DNA from: Buttiauxella agrestis ATCC 33320 | GTDB taxonomy: Bacteria; Pseudomonadota; Gammaproteobacteria; Enterobacterales; Enterobacteriaceae | Direction of reading: 5' to 3' | NCBI GenBank assembly: GCA_024169445.1 | Contig: JALKFA010000002.1 | Location: 1 to 64,000, forward strand | Length of the DNA: 64,000 bases | Part shown: one piece after another, positions 28,201 to 36,079 of the stretch | Layout of the letters: each line of letters begins with the position of its first letter | Numbering within the stretch: the stretch's first letter is position 1 | The notes under the pieces: generated by a model | Told to the model about the DNA's origin: nothing | Seen by the model: only the letters and a program-made list of their open reading frames with translations | Databases searched by the model: none | Position numbers and translations under genes: made by a program

Positions 28201-28289
28201 AACGTTATCTCCGACAAAGTGTTGAATTTTCCCCGGCTTCTTTCTGGCGTTTCCCTTTTCTTTCCTTTTTCGGAAGCGGGGGAGCCTGG

Positions 28290-28456
28290 GGCCGTGACTC
28301 AAGACCGCCCCGTCCCATCAGTGACAGGCACAAGGGCGTGTCCGAGGCCGCAGCGCAAGCGACTGACCATCGGGAAGGCGCGCGAACGGGGGAGGACACG
28401 GGCGTCAGCCTTTACCCTTGTGAATGGCACGGGCCGGGGCAGCGTCTGTCACGGCC
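28290..28456 (-). promoter_or_regulatory. Leading-region long hairpin 2
   Basis: The outer stem is GGCCGTGAC/GTCACGGCC. Further stems are GCCCCG/CGGGGC and CACAAGGG/CCCTTGTG, enclosing the 45-bp core at 28346-28390. It is 90 nt upstream of the 142-residue gene. Base changes relative to hairpins 1 and 3 are matched on both arms. Confidence 0.6.
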
Positions 28457-28519
28457 ACAGGTACACCGCAACACAGGAATAAAAGGGAGCGACAGAAGCG
28501 GGCTGCAGGCCCGTTATCC

Positions 28520-28730
28520 TGAGCGGTCGCCGTGGCGGCCAGTGAAAGCGGCTGCTGCCCGTGGGCAGCTGCAAGCGGGCAGTTCAGGCATCGCTTGCTA
28601 TCCGCCAGGACAGAGACACCCCGGTGGCTCTGCGGAAGTGGGCGGGGCAGCGCGCCGCCCACTCGAGTGCAGGCGACGACCCGGCCGCAGGACGGGGAGC
28701 CGAAGGGGCCACGGGGTGGCATGAATTTTT
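28520..28730. repeat. About 200-bp leading-region repeat, copy A
   Basis: It is about 90 percent identical by eye to 33395-33600, with a shorter relative at 30434-30495. It contains small hairpins (CTGCCC GT GGGCAG; GTGGGCGG/CCGCCCAC) and no gene. It may be an ssi-type priming site or a promoter part. It lies upstream of hairpin 2. Confidence 0.7.
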
Positions 28731-28839
28731 TCAGGCCCTTATTGCTGTCCGTTCAGCCAGGTTTCGCGAATTAACACAGTGTAAATAAAGTGTAACTTTC
28801 GCCCCTTTCCATAACATTCAACACTCAACGCACACGTCT

Positions 28840-28922
28840 AATTAAGTGCAATTATTGCCCTTTTTTACATTGAATTTTTCTCATATACGCTTTAAATTAA
28901 GTGCAATTATTGCACTTTTTTT
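28840..28922. promoter_or_regulatory. Twin operator-like repeats before the Xre gene
   Basis: Two direct copies of a 27-bp sequence (AATTAAGTGCAATTATTGC then CCTTTTTT or ACTTTTTT) occur at about 28840 and 28895. The second contains a perfect palindrome AAGTGCAAT T ATTGCACTT; the first has one mismatch. The placement just before the start at 28933 suggests autoregulation by the encoded HTH protein. Confidence 0.6.
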
Positions 28923-28932
28923 GGACATTAAA

Positions 28933-29202
28933 ATGACCGGTTATGATCTGCGATTATGGCGAAAAAGTTTTGGCTGGAGCCGCGAGAAAGCGGCGGAAGA
29001 GCTGGGCGTGAGCCTGCGAACTTACAAAGATTATGAAACCAGTGATCAGGTAAAACGCATGGTGGCGCTGGCCGCCCTCGCACTGAGTAGCGAAAATTTA
29101 CTGTCCACCATGGTGCAAAAGAAGCATCAGGAGCCGCTGCTCACCCTCCTGCGGACGATGCACAACGCCAGTCGTTCGCCGGGGTCACAGGCCGGGCACT
29201 GA
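28933..29202 (+). CDS. Xre-type HTH regulator
   Basis: The start is placed at ATG 28933 (MTGYDLRLWRKSFGWSREKA). This 89-residue protein has an N-terminal helix-turn-helix (REKAAEELGVSLRTYKDYE). It is the only rightward gene within the leftward leading region, so it would be read only from double-stranded DNA. Candidate operators lie directly upstream. A strong bidirectional hairpin follows. Confidence 0.75.
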   Translation: MTGYDLRLWRKSFGWSREKAAEELGVSLRTYKDYETSDQVKRMVALAALALSSENLLSTMVQKKHQEPLLTLLRTMHNASRSPGSQAGH

Positions 29203-29233
29203 AGATCCCGCGCTCGATGCGCGGGGTCTTCAG
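29199..29233. terminator. Bidirectional hairpin between convergent genes
   Basis: A 15-bp stem with one mismatch (CTGAAGATCCCGCGC/GCGCGGGGTCTTCAG) and a 5-base loop lies between the end of the Xre gene and the end of the leftward 100-residue gene. Confidence 0.5.
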
Positions 29234-29246
29234 CAGGGCGGCCAAA

Positions 29247-29549
29247 TCAACCCGGATCCCGAACCTCATCATCGTGATGCATCGCGGCCACATTCAGCAG
29301 ACAGGCAACACCCTGCGTCTCCAGACGGTCACTCAGATGCATCAGATTGGTCAGTAAATCAACTAACATTGTCCCGGCGGATCCGCCGCTCGTATCCAGC
29401 CCGCTTGCGTGCGCAAACTGACAGAGTACCTGCGCGGCAATGGCGGTACGATCCGCATTGTCCGGTTCGCGCCCCGGCTGATAGCCTCCCTCACCTGCAA
29501 TTCTCACCAGTTCATCCATGCCAGCCATGATGTTTTCAGGGGTCATCAC
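29247..29549 (-). CDS. Leading-region protein, unknown (100 residues)
   Basis: This 100-residue protein is helical (IMAGMDELVRIAGEGGY, TMLVDLLTNLMHLSDRLE) with His/Asp residues at the C-terminus. It lies downstream of klcA in the same direction, with a hairpin (AATGGCCAC/GTGGCCATT) in the 82-base gap. The family is not recognised. Confidence 0.6.
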   Translation of the reverse strand: MMTPENIMAGMDELVRIAGEGGYQPGREPDNADRTAIAAQVLCQFAHASGLDTSGGSAGTMLVDLLTNLMHLSDRLETQGVACLLNVAAMHHDDEVRDPG

Positions 29550-29631
29550 GTTCTCATCCTGTGTTAAATGGCCACAGCGTGGCCATTATCATGGTTTTCT
29601 TTTAGCCGGGCGCGTGGCGTCCGGCGGCGGG

Positions 29632-30138
29632 TCAGTCGATTGCGCGGAAAATCAGGCTGCTTTCCGGATGATTAATGATGCTGACATAATCCTTCAGCGC
29701 ATCCTGACGATCGATAAGCCCCTGACAGGTCTTCGCATACTGGCTCCCCATCTCTGACACTTTCCAGCACAGCTGGTTGAGCACAAACAGCGTCGCGATA
29801 ATCCCGGCCGCATCGGCTGAAACCTCTGCATCAAAATAGTTTCCCGGGATCGTCATCTGATACGTGCCGTCTGGCGGGGCGATGTAGCCGGTCGGGCAGG
29901 TGGTGGCCATATCGGTCCACGCCGCAACTTGCCCACTGATACCGCGCGGGACTTCATAGAAATTCCACATCCCGCCGTCGTAATCGCTGTGTTTACGCAG
30001 GAAGGTCGCGGCCATGCTTTCCCCCAGTGCTGTCGCAAACAACCGGGGCACAAAGGCCAGGCGGCGACGGGGATCGGTAATTTCAATACGGGTCGCCTGG
30101 GCGGTGTCAGTCTGAGTGGTTTGAGCTGGGGTCGTCAT
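29632..30138 (-). CDS. klcA: KlcA/ArdB-family antirestriction protein
   Basis: This 168-residue protein has the family signature: RRLAFVPRLFA, YDGGMWNFYEVPRG, MTIPGNYFDAEVSADAAGII and NQLCWKVSEM. ArdB/KlcA proteins inhibit type I restriction without mimicking DNA, protecting the incoming plasmid. Hairpin 3 and the leader motif precede the start at 64 nt, matching expression on entry. Confidence 0.92.
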   Translation of the reverse strand: MTTPAQTTQTDTAQATRIEITDPRRRLAFVPRLFATALGESMAATFLRKHSDYDGGMWNFYEVPRGISGQVAAWTDMATTCPTGYIAPPDGTYQMTIPGNYFDAEVSADAAGIIATLFVLNQLCWKVSEMGSQYAKTCQGLIDRQDALKDYVSIINHPESSLIFRAID

Positions 30139-30201
30139 TTTTTCTCCTTCGGCTTCTTTCTGGTGTCCCCCTTTCCATTTTTCAGGAGGCGGGGGGCACG
30201 T

Positions 30202-30370
30202 TGCTGTGACACCCAGCCGCCCCGTTCCATCAGGGGAAGAAACAAGGGCGCAGCCGGAAGCCGCAGCGCAAGCGAACGACCACAGGGAGGGAGTGCGAAC
30301 GGGTGAGGACAGCGGGCGTCAGCCTTCACCCTTGTTGATGAACCGGAACGGGGCAGCGTCAGTCACAGCA
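30202..30370 (-). promoter_or_regulatory. Leading-region long hairpin 3 (before klcA)
   Basis: The outer stem is TGCTGTGAC/GTCACAGCA, the middle stem GCCCCGTTCC/GGAACGGGGC and the inner stem AACAAGGG/CCCTTGTT, enclosing the 45-bp core at 30259-30303. Compared with hairpin 2, both the outer and inner stems differ in sequence but stay paired, which is compensatory covariation. Confidence 0.65.
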
Positions 30371-30642
30371 AAAGTGAACACCGCAGAACAGGGTGCAAAG
30401 GAGACGCCGGAAAAAGCCGGTTGACCGGCTTTCCTTAGCAGTCGCCAGCGGCGGCCAGTGGAAGCGGCGCTGCCGTCAGGCAGCTGCAAGCGCACGCAAC
30501 TCCGGGGCCGGAGCAGAAGGGATGCCAGAACGGAAAAAGGGCCGCCCGGTGACCCGGACAGCCCTTCATAAAGGCGCTTGCTGGCAGACCTTCAACACTA
30601 TCAACCTCCTGAAAAGCGGGGGTTTCCCCCCGCTACAGGTTG

Positions 30643-30801
30643 CTACTTATTGGATTCGTAAGCCATAAAAGCCGCCACCTCCCGCGTTCCGTCCTTATAA
30701 CGGATTTCGCACAGCGATTTCCGGGTCAGGAATGTGAATATTAACAGCGTTAAACACACGATTAATACGCACCAGATCAGGGCGTTTCGCGGCAGTTTCA
30801 T
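30643..30801 (-). CDS. hok: Hok toxin of a hok/sok addiction module
   Basis: This 52-residue membrane toxin starts [20 protein letters not shown] and ends [10 protein letters not shown], nearly identical in pattern to R1 Hok (one membrane helix, then a periplasmic Cys-containing part). It kills plasmid-free segregants by depolarising the membrane. The mok-like overlapping frame starts upstream (30970) and overlaps hok in another frame, as in R1. A GC-rich hairpin (30608-30639) follows the stop. Confidence 0.9.
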   Translation of the reverse strand: MKLPRNALIWCVLIVCLTLLIFTFLTRKSLCEIRYKDGTREVAAFMAYESNK

Positions 30802-30970
30802 AGCTGACTTCTCCTTGCCTTTCGGCGGATAAGCGGCTAATCTGATGGTGTCTAGTCATACAGATCGAGCCTCGGGTTAATTGAAAAATTACTCGGGGCT
30901 TTTCTCTTTCTGCCTCACTACCTTCCAACATCTCTGCCAGTCGCAGGAGGCAAAAAGCCTCAAGCGCCAC
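30695..30970 (-). CDS. mok: mok-like overlapping leader frame
   Basis: This 91-codon frame overlaps most of hok in another frame. In R1, translation of mok is needed for hok translation and is the step blocked by Sok RNA. The protein itself is probably unimportant; the coupled frame arrangement is what supports the call. Confidence 0.6.
   Translation of the reverse strand: MALEAFCLLRLAEMLEGSEAEREKPRVIFQLTRGSICMTRHHQISRLSAERQGEVSYETAAKRPDLVRINRVFNAVNIHIPDPEIAVRNPL
30850..30912 (+). ncRNA. sok: Sok antisense RNA
   Basis: On the plus strand a hairpin (AGCCTCGGGTTAATTG followed by AATTACTCGGGGCT) ends in TTTTCTC, as in the small Sok RNA of R1. It lies opposite the mok ribosome-binding region upstream of hok. 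The ends are approximate. Confidence 0.65.
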
Positions 30971-31032
30971 GCCTATTATACTGCTATCCGCCTCACTCTG
31001 ACCAGGAATACCCGCTAAAAACTGTCGAAAAG

Positions 31033-31842
31033 TCAGACACTTTCTGACGCCTGCACCGTCAGTTTGTTCGGAACATACAACCGTTCCTGCGCCCGGATGA
31101 CCGCCGGGGTGTCCTGCACCAGTACCTGCAAACTTATGGCAATCACCTGCGGCTGATCACGGCTGTACTGAAACCACGCCAGCGACCTGAGCGACGGGAA
31201 CCGGCGTTGCTAGTGCCAGAACATGGCCAGCCAGTCCTGTTCTTTCAGTTCCGGATGGCGATCATGCCACTGCACAAAGGTATCCGGACTCTGAAAATTC
31301 AGCTCGATGCGCGCCCGCTCAGCATAATGCTGATACTGCAATGCCTCCTGGGCACGACGCCGGGCGTCCTGGCGGCTCCAGGTCGAATGGTATTTATGCG
31401 CGGCCAGTCTCACCCGGTGTTTGTTACGTTCGCGGCGGCGAAACGCCGTTTCCGGGAACAGCCAGTCGCCGTCAGAGGTGGAGAGGGGTGACGGACAGTA
31501 TTCGCCACGGGTACGGATCAGTGTGTTAAATGCCATGTCATAATCACTCAGCGTGGCCAGCCGTTCCGTCGGGTCCCACCGGATGCCAGGGATGAGTCGC
31601 AGTCCCCTGCCCGACGCTTTCCCGCGCCCGGTCAGCCTGCGAAAAAACGCTGCCGCATACGGGTAAAACTCAAAACCGGAACGACGTGGGGATTCTTCAA
31701 CGTCGATAATGGCGACAGTTGCCGCCTGCTGCTCAGGTCGTAAGCACACCAGGGCAAGGTGGGCCGGTAGGGTCTGGCCGCCCGTCAGGGCGGCCTTATC
31801 CGTTACGCCTTCACATACTCCGGATACTGCTCCTTTGCCCAC
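31033..31842 (-). pseudogene. psiA: psiA (SOS inhibition protein A) with an amber codon
   Basis: The frame from 31842 gives 210 residues to a TAG at 31210-31212, then continues in the same frame for 58 more codons (FPSLRSLAWFQYSRD, DTPAVIRAQERLYVPNK) to TGA at 31033-31035. Motifs FYPYAAAFFRRL, LFPETAFRRRERNK and LRPEQQAA fit PsiA of F-type plasmids, which lies in the leading region and is linked to damping the recipient's SOS response. The true start is unclear; the first 25 codons overlap the upstream gene. It may still make a C-terminally short protein. Confidence 0.7.
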
Positions 31843-33119
31843 TGCCGCAGCTTGCGCATATGGTTGAGCGTCTGCAAAAATTCCCCTTCGCTGCGGGCAA
31901 TCATCAGCGGGATATCGGCCTTCAGACTGTCCATGGACAGATTTTTCTCGGCGGCCACTTTCTCCACCTTGCCGATCATCTCTGCGATGGCTTCATCGCT
32001 GACTGACTCGTCACAGGCTTCTCGCAGCCACGCATGGGGATTGGCCGGATCCAGACCGAACAGCGCCAGCAGGTGCATTGCCGCCCGGCTCTGTGCCGCC
32101 GCATCACATTTCACCGTGCCACTTTGCGCATCAATACAGATACCGTGCCAGCGTTCGTGACGGAAAGTCTGAGAGCGGTCCTCACAGGTTGTATCCTGCT
32201 GACGGTGCGCACACAGCTGCTGCGCGATAGCCTCCGCATCATGGTGTTCAAGCATCATAGCCGTGGCCAGACCAATGGCATTGACCATCACCCCATGCGT
32301 ACCGATGGCCATCGTGCGGTAGGTGGAAGCACCCAGCATTTCCGCCACCCATTCCCAGTGCAGCGCGTCCGCCCAGGCACTCCACAACGTCACCGCCTCA
32401 TGGCGCAGCGCGGCCGGAACCTCATCACCGGCACGCAGGCCAAACATTTTCCGGGTCGCATCATGCAGCGCCTTAAAGCTGACCAGCAGGTCACTTTTTC
32501 CCGGCACCACGTTGTGTTCGTAGTCCACCCGCATCGCCAGGGCGCGGACGCTGGAGGCAATGTGACGCACCAGGTCGTTGACCGGATCTTTATGGTTGTA
32601 CGCCATTGAAATGGCCGTCGCCGGTTTGGTGGCGTTGTTGTTGATGTCAGAGAAAAACTGCTGGCGGGTTTCCAGCGGCAGACCCACGGTCAGCAACAGG
32701 GTGATCATGTCATTCGCATCAGGGCGGGCATCGATATATCCATAAATTCCCCCGCTGCGGTGCTGACCATCGAACAGCTTGATATCCGCATCCATGGGAA
32801 TGGACAACATGCCCACGTCGCCTTTTGTGCCTTCGGCGGCGTTAAAGATGACCGCTTTATCGATATTTCCGGTCAGCGTACCCAGGATCCAGTCGCGCTT
32901 TGTGTCATGCCCCCCGGTCAGATAGTTCGTGATTTTGCGTGAACGGACCTGGTTATGTTCGCGCTGCGAACGGGACATCACATCCCCGCTGTTATCGCTG
33001 GCCAGAATGCGTTTGAGCATATTCATCGGCACAAACAGCACATACTGCTCGCGGCCTGCCTGACGGCCACGAATGGTGGGAAATTCAAAAAAGTACTCAT
33101 GGGTCTGGGTGGTCATCAT
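31803..33119 (-). CDS. Orphan DGQHR-domain (DndB-like) protein
   Basis: This 438-residue protein carries the DGQHR signature at residues 117-121 (KLFDGQHRSGG) and a family-typical FSDINNNATKP near residue 155. DndB-type proteins act with DndCDE in phosphorothioate DNA modification, often as regulators, but no other dnd gene is in this window. It overlaps psiA (about 40 bases) and probably shares its transcript. It follows hairpin 4, so it belongs to the early-expressed leading genes. A role against host defence is a hypothesis only. Confidence 0.8.
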   Translation of the reverse strand: MMTTQTHEYFFEFPTIRGRQAGREQYVLFVPMNMLKRILASDNSGDVMSRSQREHNQVRSRKITNYLTGGHDTKRDWILGTLTGNIDKAVIFNAAEGTKGDVGMLSIPMDADIKLFDGQHRSGGIYGYIDARPDANDMITLLLTVGLPLETRQQFFSDINNNATKPATAISMAYNHKDPVNDLVRHIASSVRALAMRVDYEHNVVPGKSDLLVSFKALHDATRKMFGLRAGDEVPAALRHEAVTLWSAWADALHWEWVAEMLGASTYRTMAIGTHGVMVNAIGLATAMMLEHHDAEAIAQQLCAHRQQDTTCEDRSQTFRHERWHGICIDAQSGTVKCDAAAQSRAAMHLLALFGLDPANPHAWLREACDESVSDEAIAEMIGKVEKVAAEKNLSMDSLKADIPLMIARSEGEFLQTLNHMRKLRQWAKEQYPEYVKA

Positions 33120-33179
33120 TAGTCTCCTTCGGCTTCATTCTGGCGTCCTCCTTTCCGGTTTATTTCCGGTTGCGGAACG

Positions 33180-33335
33180 CCCCTCATTGCGCAGACTTTT
33201 TGACGGCGAAACGACGAAAAGCAGGGGTGGAGGGCTGATTTTCTGAAGCCGGCGAAGGAAAATCTGACCGGAAAGCGCGAGCGACCCTTGCTGCCCGGAG
33301 CGCGCGCTGTCAGTCTGCATCAGCAATGAGAGGGG
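33180..33335 (-). promoter_or_regulatory. Leading-region long hairpin 4 (before DGQHR gene)
   Basis: The outer arms CCCCTCATTGC.GCAGACT and AGTCTGC.GCAATGAG.GGGG pair over about 18 bases with one bulge, though the sequence is unrelated to hairpins 1-3 and lacks their 45-bp core. The leader motif GCTTCATTCTGGCGT (33132-33146) is kept between hairpin and gene. Confidence 0.55.
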
Positions 33336-33394
33336 GTGCGCAGGAGCACACAGGGTAAGGTGGCAGACAATGAAGCCGGTTCACCGGCTGACAC

Positions 33395-33600
33395 CTTAGC
33401 GGCCGCCAGAGCGGCCAGTGAGAGCGGCGGCTGCCCGTGGGCAGCTGCAAGCGTGGTGTTCAGGCATCGCTTGCTATCCGTAAGGACAGAGCCACCCGGG
33501 GCTCTGCGGAAGTGGGCGGGGCTGCGCGCCGCCCACTGGAGTGCAGGCGACGACCCGGCCTCCGGACGGGAAACCGAAGGGGCCACCGTGTTTTCATGCC
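33395..33600. repeat. About 200-bp leading-region repeat, copy B
   Basis: This is the second copy of the 28520-28730 repeat, including the stretch GGCATCGCTTGCTATCCG and the GTGGGCGG/CCGCCCAC hairpin. It lies 60 bases beyond hairpin 4, in the same relation as copy A to hairpin 2. The remainder of the 33.3-33.86 kb gap holds no convincing gene. Confidence 0.7.
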
Positions 33601-33865
33601 CTTCTGGTTTTTCCAGGCCCCGAAACAACACCAATAAAAGCAACGGCACCGGCAACACCAGAACAACCGGCACCGCTACAGATAACATGACAGGGTTCAG
33701 CTTATGGCGGGAGAGGTACAGCGTCCGGGACCCGGCACACCCGCCGCAGGCGGGGTGTCGCCGGTTCCGGCAGGCGGAACGCCTGCCAGGGTTTTTCGCG
33801 GGCTGACAGTCAGGAATACAGCCGACCAGTAGAAAGTCAGGCGGGCGAACCCGCCTGGTCATTCA

Positions 33866-34372
33866 TCAGCAGGCATAAAACACATGGCCATTGCTGAAAA
33901 AGCGGTCTGAACTGAACAGGTCACTGGCAAACCGTTCAAAATCGAAATAATCACGCAGACTTTGCGGCACCTCACTCAGCATTCCGGTGCTGTCCACGTA
34001 TTCGCGCGCGTACTCCTCTTCATCTTCGGCCTCGCCACAGTACGCCGCCTCAAACCGGTCAAAATCACACTCGCCGGTATAATCCACCCACGCCAGCCAG
34101 GCGGTAGCCTGGTGGTTTTCCTCTGCGGATTTAAACGCCTCCACAAACGCCCAGTTAATGTGACATTCCGAGGCCATATCGGAAGGAAAACCCTCATTGT
34201 CCTGGAACATCAGCTCCGGCTCGGCCTCGTCGGCGTGAACCGCACGACAGGCGGCATAGAATTCCGCCTCATCATCAAAATCCGTCACATCCAGCCACTG
34301 ACCGGCCAGGCTGCCGCAGTTGTATTTATGGTAAGTGCCAACGTAAACCGCAGGGGTGGTAACTGTGTGCAT
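33866..34372 (-). CDS. ardA: ArdA antirestriction protein
   Basis: This 168-residue, very acidic protein starts at ATG 34372 (MHTVTTPAVYVGTYHKYNCG). Signatures: LMFQDNEGFPSDMASECHIN and the acidic C-terminal half (YCGEAEDEEEYARE). ArdA mimics B-form DNA and inhibits type I restriction enzymes. The start is chosen over a long upstream extension because it aligns with ArdA and follows hairpin 5 at 33 nt. Confidence 0.95.
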   Translation of the reverse strand: MHTVTTPAVYVGTYHKYNCGSLAGQWLDVTDFDDEAEFYAACRAVHADEAEPELMFQDNEGFPSDMASECHINWAFVEAFKSAEENHQATAWLAWVDYTGECDFDRFEAAYCGEAEDEEEYAREYVDSTGMLSEVPQSLRDYFDFERFASDLFSSDRFFSNGHVFYAC

Positions 34373-34404
34373 AAAATCCTCCGTCGTGAATGTTATCTCA
34401 GCGC

Positions 34405-34535
34405 CGGCTTTCGCCGTGCCGGCACGACAGACGGGAGGAGCGGCAAACGCAGACGTGCGAACGGGTGAGGAGCCCGGCGAAGCGTACCCTTGCAGGCGCA
34501 GCGGCCCGGCTACAATAACGGCACGGCGTAAGCCG
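34405..34535 (-). promoter_or_regulatory. Leading-region long hairpin 5 (before ardA)
   Basis: The arms CGGCTTTCGCCGTGCCG and CGGCACGGCGTAAGCCG pair over 17 bp with one mismatch. The enclosed region retains the end of the shared core (GTGCGAACGGG at 34456-34466). Confidence 0.6.
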
Positions 34536-34706
34536 TCACGACACCAGAACACCTCCCCCGGCGCCACGCGCCGCAAAAACGTGGCGCACCGCGACATCCT
34601 TTGTGATAACGGTTGTCCACAATCCGGGTGAACATCCACCCGCGCAACCTGTGGATACTTTGCTGCAGGGCACGGAGCGAACCCCACGCCCTGCCATGCT
34701 CAATCT

Positions 34707-34904
34707 TTAACCACCATAGTGCGGGACATTATCAGTCAGCCAGTCAGGCCTTTTCACCTCACCCCAGCCGTGCTCACCTTCATAACCCAATTCCTGCGTG
34801 GCCTCTTCGCCATCGGTCAGCTCGCCCTTGCTGAAACAGTAATACTGCTGCCTCGCTGAACCCGTGTGTAAGGTCTGGTCTTTCCGTCGCCCTTCAGGCG
34901 ACAT
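34707..34904 (-). CDS. Small acidic leading-region protein, unknown
   Basis: This 65-residue protein contains QQYYCFSKGELTDGEEATQE then GYGEHGWGEV-like Gly/Trp-rich sequence. It lies between ardA and the two paralogous genes, in the same direction. The start may be internal, since the first 18 codons are unlike the rest. The family is not recognised. Confidence 0.5.
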   Translation of the reverse strand: MSPEGRRKDQTLHTGSARQQYYCFSKGELTDGEEATQELGYEGEHGWGEVKRPDWLTDNVPHYGG

Positions 34905-35007
34905 AACAGCGTGGCCATCGGGCCACGTCCTTTTCCCTTTCCGGATAGCGGTCGCTCAATGCGAGCGGTAACCGGATCGGGCACCCGGGTGGGGTGTCCC
35001 GGGACAA

Positions 35008-35781
35008 TCAGGCGGCTTTGATGAAGGATCGGAAGGCAGCTGCCCGGAACTCAATAGCATCACGGGCCTCACTGGCGACATGGCGGACTTCATCGCGCGA
35101 CAACCATTTTCTGACGGGGCCATGTGGATCAATCACCGTTCCTGTCGTCCAGCTTTCCGCCATTTTTTCTCCGTCACAGAAGACTTCATAACGCAGACAA
35201 AGCACCCGGCGTCCACAGCGAAGGATCAGGTCGATATAGTCACCCTCCAGCCCGTCGTCGGCATCACAGTAACCGCACTCCTCCGGGTAGACCGCAATCA
35301 CGCGGAGGGCAATATTTTCGGTACCACGACACAGCAGAACCTCATCCACTTCCTCCGGAATGGTGCCGGCAATCAGCCGGTAACCCAGCGTCTCCACTTC
35401 GTGGCAAATGACCTCATACTGGCACTGCAACGCACTCAGCAGGCGACCTTCCGCCAGATCAGTTTCTTCCGGAAACCCCTCAGCGGTGAACGTGACACAA
35501 CCGGAATGGCTGTACCGGTGGTTATGGCGGGTGAGACGGACGCTCACACCCCATTCACTGACCAGACGCAACAGTGTGCGGGTCATCGATGCGGTTAAGG
35601 TGTGCAGGCGGGGAATGATGCGCAGCAGATCAGCGGGCGCAAGTTCGCCGGTAAATAACACCCCGTCACCCTGGCAGTGTTGCAGGGAATACTCTGCCTG
35701 CAGGGTTTCAGGCCACAGATGCTGTACCAGCGTGGTTTTTGCCTGAGTGTGGATAAGCGCGTCAGTGAATGAGTGATACAT
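35008..35781 (-). CDS. Unknown leading-region protein, paralogue 1
   Basis: The start is at ATG 35781 (MYHSFTDALIHTQAKTTLVQ), giving 257 residues; a longer upstream frame runs through hairpin 6. It shares its layout with the next leftward gene: a GELAPADLLRIIPRL segment, a VRLTRHNHRYS-VTFTAEGFPEE segment, and an end VRKWLSRDEVRHVASEARDA. No known domain is recognised. The long acidic middle (PEECGYCDADDGLEGDYIDL) is notable. Context suggests an early-expressed anti-host function, which is inference. Confidence 0.75.
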   Translation of the reverse strand: MYHSFTDALIHTQAKTTLVQHLWPETLQAEYSLQHCQGDGVLFTGELAPADLLRIIPRLHTLTASMTRTLLRLVSEWGVSVRLTRHNHRYSHSGCVTFTAEGFPEETDLAEGRLLSALQCQYEVICHEVETLGYRLIAGTIPEEVDEVLLCRGTENIALRVIAVYPEECGYCDADDGLEGDYIDLILRCGRRVLCLRYEVFCDGEKMAESWTTGTVIDPHGPVRKWLSRDEVRHVASEARDAIEFRAAAFRSFIKAA

Positions 35782-35832
35782 GATGGTGTCCTTCTGGTGT
35801 CGCCTCCCCTTCTCATGCGGCCGGGGAGTGTT

Positions 35833-35977
35833 GGCCGTGCAGACCTTCTGGTCCGCAGCACCAGGTGTGGGGTCAACAACCGGAAGGAGGCCGCAGCGCC
35901 GCGTTCCAGAACGCGGTGACCGGGGGAGTGACGGGCTGTTGATGCCGCACCGCAGCGGGCCAGTCTGCAACACGGCC
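35833..35977 (-). promoter_or_regulatory. Leading-region long hairpin 6
   Basis: The outer stem GGCCGTGCAGAC pairs with GTCTGC..CACGGCC, and a second stem GGTCAACAACC pairs with GGGCTGTTGAT. The enclosed part keeps GGCCGCAGCG of the shared core. The leader motif is CTTCTGGTGT (35791-35800). It lies 52 nt upstream of paralogue 1. Confidence 0.55.
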
Positions 35978-36079
35978 ATCAGTACCGGCGCCCCGGAAGA
36001 GGCACGCCAGAAGGGAACTTTTCCGCCTGAAAGGCGTTAAAAAGCGCGCCGGTATGGCGCGTCCTTTGGGTCTTCCCGG

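Noticed and set aside
34373-34687. Long N-terminal extension of ardA
   Set aside because: ArdA proteins start close to ATG 34372, and the extension would cover hairpin 5.
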